From IMG/VR virus record IMGVR_UViG_3300028883_000277, positions 1 to 26,191 of that record: a stretch of DNA of 26,191 nt, one strand, 5' to 3'. Below, in pieces: positions 22,574 through 26,191 of this stretch; within the stretch, counting starts at the first letter, position 1; the number at the start of each line of letters is the position of its first letter. The translations under genes were made by a program, and so were the position numbers. The DNA is from a virus. The notes beneath the pieces were generated by a model. That model did not search any database, was not told where the DNA came from, and was given only the letters and a program-made list of their open reading frames with translations.

Positions 22574-22602
22574 CCTATAACACAGGTCAAAAGTTTTGTC
22601 AA
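22574..22602 (-). promoter_or_regulatory. Predicted sigma-70-like promoter for the ssDNA-binding protein gene
   Basis: On the minus strand TTGACA (22597-22602) is followed after 17 bases by TATAGG (22574-22579). The flank CCCTTGACAAAACTTTTG matches the other promoters in this window. It lies in the 96-base gap between the MazG-like gene and the SSB start. A small AAGGG/CCCTT dyad (about 22601-22618) overlaps the -35 box. Confidence 0.65.
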
Positions 22603-22623
22603 GGGTGTTTTTTCCCTTTATTT

Positions 22624-22920
22624 TCAACGGTTTCCGTGCTCATCGTAGGACCGTTTTTCAACCCTCTTGAACTTCTCACGCATACAACCCTCAAGGGTAG
22701 CTATCCCTCCATGGTCATCAGGAAACAAACTGGCAAGATCAGCCAGCAGGATACCTACATCTCCTATCTCTCCCCTGATTTCAGACGGTTGTTTCTTGCG
22801 TCCTACAGCTTTAATCAGTTCCGTAAACTCATCTACCATCTTATCAAGGATAGACCCTGCATCCCGGTCAGGCCACAGTCCGTCAGCCCAATCGACTATT
22901 GCCTTTTCCAGTTGCGTCAT
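22624..22920 (-). CDS. MazG-like nucleotide pyrophosphohydrolase
   Basis: Predicted all-alpha NTP pyrophosphatase of the MazG superfamily, hydrolysing (d)NTPs or related nucleotides to monophosphate and PPi. The protein is 98 aa. The metal-binding pattern ExxE...ExxD is visible: Glu31-x2-Glu34, 16 residues, Glu51-x2-Asp54. The ATG at 22920 gives an ATGA overlap with the primase stop and has a GAGGGAG site 8 bases upstream; the same frame extends to 22992 but that would overlap the primase by 76 bases. Phage MazG proteins are often suggested to adjust nucleotide pools or host alarmone levels during infection, but the substrate here is unknown. It is the last gene before a promoter-bearing gap. 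Confidence 0.85.
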   Translation of the reverse strand: MTQLEKAIVDWADGLWPDRDAGSILDKMVDEFTELIKAVGRKKQPSEIRGEIGDVGILLADLASLFPDDHGGIATLEGCMREKFKRVEKRSYDEHGNR

Positions 22921-23957
22921 GTCAAATACTCCCTCATTGATAGAACTTTCTTTAATTGCTTCTGAGACTTTAAATCTCCACCATCCTTGCACTTGGCAAC
23001 TCTCCAGTTCAATTTAGCAATCGCAGCTTTCTGCCCTACAAAGTCGATGATCCGCTCGTGAGCACGTATCCCGGAACGATCAGCATCGTACCCAAGCAGA
23101 AGTACTCCCGATAGGTTGTCCAATACAGCATGCACCTGAGCCTTTGTCACAGAACTCGTCGCAGAGGCTATAACGTTCGTAAAGCCTAATGAAGCAACTT
23201 TCATTGCATCGATCTCCCCTTCCACAACCATCAACGGTCTGGACCAATCTACCAAATGCATCCCAAACCACACACCGTTATATCTCAACTTTGGAAATTC
23301 AAGGTGGGGAGTCCCGGCCACCCTCGGTGATACGGTCCAGATGTCTTTCTCTCGACGGGATCGTTCACGCATAAGGTAGACACGACCATTGAAATCAACA
23401 AGCGGAAATACCATTGTTCGTGAGTGCTCATTAAATCGTACTCGAAACATATCTTGTATATGCTCAGGTATTCCACGGGTGTCACTCAGGTAAGATCGAA
23501 TTTTTCTATGCTCATGCCCTACCCCATCGTACAGAAGTGGAAACTTCCTTAAAACGATATCAGGCAACGGGGTCCGTAGGGGCTCTGGTTCCGTCCTTAC
23601 CGCATACGGGTCCGGTGGCATAGTAATTAACGTTGTATCGTCGAGGTCGGCTCCTGCTTCGGCAAGCGCATATATCCTCGCAGCATCATACGGGTATTCT
23701 CCACTGAGCACAAATAGATTGTGAAGGAATGTTCCCAGAGAAGACGCCCAATCGTGACAGCCAAAACAGTAGAATGTAGAATACCTCGGAGGCTCGGTGA
23801 TCGCAACTCCAAAACTCGGTCTCTCATCTTTGCCAGAAGCATGTGTCCATGGTGCCAGTGGGCATGGCGAGTTAAGGAATCCACGCCCAGAGTCTATTAT
23901 CTCGTGCGAGGGCATGCCTACGTGGATTAGAAATGTCACAATGTCTTCTTTATTCAC
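22917..23957 (-). CDS. DNA primase, CHC2 zinc finger plus TOPRIM
   Basis: Predicted DnaG-type primase making RNA primers at the phage fork. The N-terminus shows a CHC2-like zinc site: Cys32 and His39, an ERPSFGV segment (45-51), then CFGC (64-67). The TOPRIM core contains the conserved glutamate in VVEGEIDAM (Glu246), the acidic pair DAD (291-293) and a downstream KDGGD (324-328), as expected for Mg2+-binding catalysis. At 346 aa it is shorter than DnaG (about 600 aa) and lacks an obvious helicase-binding C-terminal domain, which is common in phage primases. It starts with GTG, overlapping the preceding stop by 4 bases (GTGA), with a weak AAAGG site upstream. It stands close to the DnaB-like helicase, its expected partner. 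Confidence 0.93.
   Translation of the reverse strand: MNKEDIVTFLIHVGMPSHEIIDSGRGFLNSPCPLAPWTHASGKDERPSFGVAITEPPRYSTFYCFGCHDWASSLGTFLHNLFVLSGEYPYDAARIYALAEAGADLDDTTLITMPPDPYAVRTEPEPLRTPLPDIVLRKFPLLYDGVGHEHRKIRSYLSDTRGIPEHIQDMFRVRFNEHSRTMVFPLVDFNGRVYLMRERSRREKDIWTVSPRVAGTPHLEFPKLRYNGVWFGMHLVDWSRPLMVVEGEIDAMKVASLGFTNVIASATSSVTKAQVHAVLDNLSGVLLLGYDADRSGIRAHERIIDFVGQKAAIAKLNWRVAKCKDGGDLKSQKQLKKVLSMREYLT
22929..22935 (-). promoter_or_regulatory. Ribosome binding site deciding the MazG-like start
   Basis: GAGGGAG on the minus strand, 8 bases before the ATG at 22920. It lies inside the end of the primase gene and favours the 98-aa product over the longer in-frame start. Confidence 0.7.
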
Positions 23958-24301
23958 GGAATGAACCTTTTAAATTTATCAAGTGCCGTTTTAGGCACTT
24001 TAGGCTTTTTATTCTTACTACCTTTCGGACTACCTCGTGTCCGTGGCCTACTAAGTAATACTTCAATCTTCTCTCTTACTATAGGCTTCTTTTCACTTCT
24101 CTTTCTAACCTTCGAGACCAGTTTAGGTCTTATAGGTTTTAAATAGTCTTTATTAAAAAGAGCCAGCAACCTACTAAACTCGTGACTATGGGTAGAATTA
24201 ATTGAATAAATAATAGCCTCATCGACTGAGATATTCTTACCCCTTGCAATCGCTTGCAGCTTTTTTGAAGTAGACAAATCCAACTCCAACCCTATTATCA
24301 T
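23954..24301 (-). CDS. Small basic protein, ribbon-helix-helix-like N-terminus and AT-hook-like tail
   Basis: Unknown 115-aa protein. The first 40 residues read as strand (IIGLELDLS), helix (TSKKLQAIARGKN) and helix (SVDEAIIYSINSTHS), the order seen in ribbon-helix-helix DNA-binding proteins. The rest is very basic, with an AT-hook-like RPRTRGSPKGSKNKKP segment at 85-100. Both points suggest DNA binding, but this is pattern reading and not a family match. I chose ATG at 24301 because it gives an ATGA overlap with the helicase stop; a GTG at 24313 in the same frame is possible. Its TGA stop overlaps the primase GTG by 4 bases. It contains one copy of the 14-bp dyad repeat (24245-24258). It might be a regulator or a fork accessory protein. 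Confidence 0.75.
   Translation of the reverse strand: MIIGLELDLSTSKKLQAIARGKNISVDEAIIYSINSTHSHEFSRLLALFNKDYLKPIRPKLVSKVRKRSEKKPIVREKIEVLLSRPRTRGSPKGSKNKKPKVPKTALDKFKRFIP
24245..24258 (-). repeat. 14-bp dyad repeat, main form
   Basis: Minus-strand TGCAAGCGATTGCA inside the ribbon-helix-helix-like gene (encodes QAIA). Confidence 0.9.
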
Positions 24302-25692
24302 TCCCACCAGCACTCTCCATCGGCACAGTGATCGCCTCCGAACAATCGGCTGTTAGGTAATACGATCCCGATACCCTCATAGTCGCCCGGATTGCCAATT
24401 CTGGCAGGGATACGGTCGGGGTCCGGTTGCATGTAGGGGTCAAGAAAGTTAAACCCGGACAGCAGCGTATCCTGCCGAATAATCATCCGGGCCATATCAT
24501 AGCGCACCCGAACGGTTCCCTTCTCCCCTTCACGTCCTTTTAATAGTTCAAGTAATTTAAACAGTTGTGACTCCAGCATATATCCATCCCCAACTTCGGC
24601 TTCATTCGAGATCCCGATAACTATTGAAGCGAGCTGACCTATTGCATCCGAATATCCAATATTACCAAGACTACCTGATCCCCTCCGGTTAAACTGATAG
24701 GAAGCGATGACCGGTATATTATTTTCCATAGCAATATCTTTGAGCCATTCGGCGGCATCGGTAACCATCTCCCACCGTGACTTAGTTTTCATTCTAGTCC
24801 GTATCAAGTATGCTCCGTCAACGTATAGGACAGACGGTCTGTATTCTTTCACTCTCAAAGCAAGGTCTTCAACTGTTGATTGTAACGATCCTTGTAGCAG
24901 ATAAAATGGCCTACCAGACTCCTCCTCCGTAATGGAGTGTACTCCCCGGCCTAAACGTCTCGTAGCCCAGTGAGAAAGACGCCCAAGCCTAATGTCTGTA
25001 GCAGACACGTTTGTCCGCAGCGCAATCAGCCTCCGTGAGCATTGCTTCGTTGCCATCTCGTAAGTAGCAAATAATGGCGTCTCCCCTGCATCATACGCAG
25101 CGTTCGCACCATTCAGTAGAATGTAAGTTTTCCCAACTCCGGGCCTCCCAACAACGGCAACAGTATCCGCAGCTTGAGCACCGTCCGAGACCTGATCAAT
25201 AAACTCGATCCCAAATGGTACACCCTTCATTCTGCCACGTTGTTGTCGCAGATTATGATCCGCAATCACTTCAGGCACAACGTCTTCGAGCCTAACTATC
25301 TTGTCAGTGCTATGCCTTCTTTCAAGTTCCAGAGCCAGCCCCTTGATAACTTCCTTAGCCGTCTCAACATCAGAGTCATCCACGCATTTAGCAACCTCAC
25401 CCATCGTATCGGTGATCGTCTGTAGCGCATTGCGTCTCTTGAAACGATCTACAAAGAACCCCACAGGTTCATTAGGATAGCTCCCAAACACGATATCATC
25501 AACTTCAATTTCAATCGTGTCAGTAGTCGGAAATTGACCGTATTCGATAGCATGCTCCATTATGAACTCAAACGCAGCACGTTCATCCGCATCCCTGAAG
25601 GTCTCACTATCTATGTCGTTGTCGGAGAAGAACGTAACCGGAAGTCCCTCATCGATAACTTTATTAATTAACGCAAGTCCTACTCCTGACAT
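24298..25692 (-). CDS. DnaB-like replicative DNA helicase
   Basis: Predicted hexameric 5'-3' replicative helicase of the RecA-fold DnaB (SF4) family, unwinding DNA at the phage fork. Length is 464 aa, normal for DnaB. Residues 1-95 form a short helical N-terminal domain. The motor domain shows Walker A GRPGVGKT (182-189), the following ATYEM segment (209-213), Walker B VLYVD (288-292), the sensor-like SYQFNRRGSG (331-340, Gln333) and the KGR element (385-387) that matches the arginine-finger region of DnaB proteins. The C-terminus carries a short Cys/Trp tail. The ATG has a GGAGG site about 4 bases upstream. The gene overlaps its upstream neighbour by 1 base and the downstream small gene by 4, placing it at the head of a replication operon with primase and SSB. 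Confidence 0.95.
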   Translation of the reverse strand: MSGVGLALINKVIDEGLPVTFFSDNDIDSETFRDADERAAFEFIMEHAIEYGQFPTTDTIEIEVDDIVFGSYPNEPVGFFVDRFKRRNALQTITDTMGEVAKCVDDSDVETAKEVIKGLALELERRHSTDKIVRLEDVVPEVIADHNLRQQRGRMKGVPFGIEFIDQVSDGAQAADTVAVVGRPGVGKTYILLNGANAAYDAGETPLFATYEMATKQCSRRLIALRTNVSATDIRLGRLSHWATRRLGRGVHSITEEESGRPFYLLQGSLQSTVEDLALRVKEYRPSVLYVDGAYLIRTRMKTKSRWEMVTDAAEWLKDIAMENNIPVIASYQFNRRGSGSLGNIGYSDAIGQLASIVIGISNEAEVGDGYMLESQLFKLLELLKGREGEKGTVRVRYDMARMIIRQDTLLSGFNFLDPYMQPDPDRIPARIGNPGDYEGIGIVLPNSRLFGGDHCADGECWWE

Positions 25693-26191
25693 TATACCTC
25701 CACTCTATCAAATTCTATGTTTATCTTAGAAACTGATAACGATAAGAACCCAGAGTTCTCTGCTAAGGTTGAGCCAGCCGTTGATCCCAAAGCGGCAATA
25801 AGATCCTCAGTTACCGGCTCCATGACCGTTTTGGCCTCTCCCGGTTTCCCTTTCACCAACAATACAGCACGTTTCTTACCTTGCCGGGAAGTTACAATAC
25901 TCATGGTCCGGGCTTCCATTTTAGACAGACCTCCACAGGGTACTCCCGGATGTTTCCATACCAGAATACCAGAGTTCTCCACGTCTGACAAAATCTCTCC
26001 AGCCGGGTAGTCCTCCCAAATATCAGCCGGGACTCGACTCATAAATAACTCCATCAGCGTATCATTGGTCACGATAGAGCAAGCCCTTCTTTCAGTCAGA
26101 GCGAAAGTGATTGAGACGGTTTCTGCAAGCGATTGCATAAGTTGAATGGAATTACAGACAACTATGAGATTGACAGGACGTTGAGTAAGAA
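25692..26191 (-). CDS. Unknown protein, 5' end beyond window
   Basis: I do not recognise this protein. The frame has an internal ATG at 26136-26138, but no Shine-Dalgarno sequence precedes it and the frame stays open to the window edge, so the real start is probably outside. The visible part is about 165 residues, mixed alpha/beta in appearance, with hydrophobic strands (GILVW, RAVLLVKG). No catalytic motif is evident. Its TAA stop overlaps the helicase ATG by one base (TAATG), implying translational coupling and perhaps a role with the helicase, such as loading; that role is inference only. One copy of the 14-bp dyad repeat overlaps the internal ATG. If the ATG is the true start, the protein is 148 residues. 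Confidence 0.7.
   Translation of the reverse strand, partial: LTQRPVNLIVVCNSIQLMQSLAETVSITFALTERRACSIVTNDTLMELFMSRVPADIWEDYPAGEILSDVENSGILVWKHPGVPCGGLSKMEARTMSIVTSRQGKKRAVLLVKGKPGEAKTVMEPVTEDLIAALGSTAGSTLAENSGFLSLSVSKINIEFDRVEV
26124..26137 (+). repeat. 14-bp dyad repeat, main form
   Basis: TGCAAGCGATTGCA in the truncated gene at the right edge. It overlaps an in-frame ATG (encodes QSLA). Confidence 0.9.

Noticed and set aside
2239-26137. Dyad repeats as L5-type stoperators
   Set aside because: Stoperators are asymmetric and mostly have one orientation relative to transcription in intergenic sites; these are near-palindromic, in both orientations and mainly inside genes.
2239-26137. Dyad repeats as a CRISPR array or iteron origin
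   Set aside because: Copies are kilobases apart and not clustered in tandem.

Overview
The window is part of the genome of a tailed dsDNA bacteriophage (Caudoviricetes). Every supported gene lies on the minus strand, so transcription runs from high to low coordinates. Genes are tightly packed: many stop/start pairs overlap by 1 or 4 bases (ATGA, GTGA, TAATG) and most starts have a GGAGG-like ribosome binding site. A bacterial host using sigma-70-type promoters is likely, because five gaps carry a TTGACA element. No integrase, tRNA, CRISPR array or insertion sequence was seen. The host cannot be named from this sequence.

Layout in order of transcription. (1) 26191-21363: a truncated unknown gene, a DnaB-like helicase, a small ribbon-helix-helix/AT-hook-like protein, a CHC2/TOPRIM primase, a MazG-like pyrophosphohydrolase, a gp32-like ssDNA-binding protein and a tentative small ORF. 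(2) 21453-13471: a UvsW-like SF2 helicase, a MerR-like DNA-binding protein, an unknown protein, a RecA/UvsX recombinase with a Cys-rich insertion, an unknown protein, two PD-(D/E)XK nucleases, a topoisomerase-type zinc-finger protein, a RuvC-like nuclease and an AAA+ ATPase. (3) 13379-10649: three poorly characterised proteins; one shares a SAP/HeH-like segment and DIDDLL tail with the ssDNA-binding protein, and one resembles the non-catalytic collar of clamp loaders. (4) 10631-4939: a radical SAM protein, three GT-B glycosyltransferases (two clear paralogues) and a SAM methyltransferase, with little or no spacing. (5) 4921-94: a ParB-like protein, probable small terminase, large terminase, a GT-A glycosyltransferase and an unknown acidic protein; structural genes probably continue beyond the left edge.

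The most unusual feature cuts across all of these modules. A 14-bp near-palindrome, TGCAAGCGATTGCA or a one-base variant, occurs ten times. The copies are fairly evenly spread, with no two closer than about 1.6 kb. They lie in both orientations, mostly inside genes and in three reading frames, so selection acts on the DNA rather than on a peptide. Its form (TGCAA-N-CG-N-TTGCA) resembles LacI/GalR-family operators and also has TGCA half-sites. Two copies sit at nearly the same distance upstream of a TTGACA box. It could be a dispersed recognition site for a phage protein (the ParB-like, ribbon-helix-helix-like or MerR-like protein) or for a host regulator.
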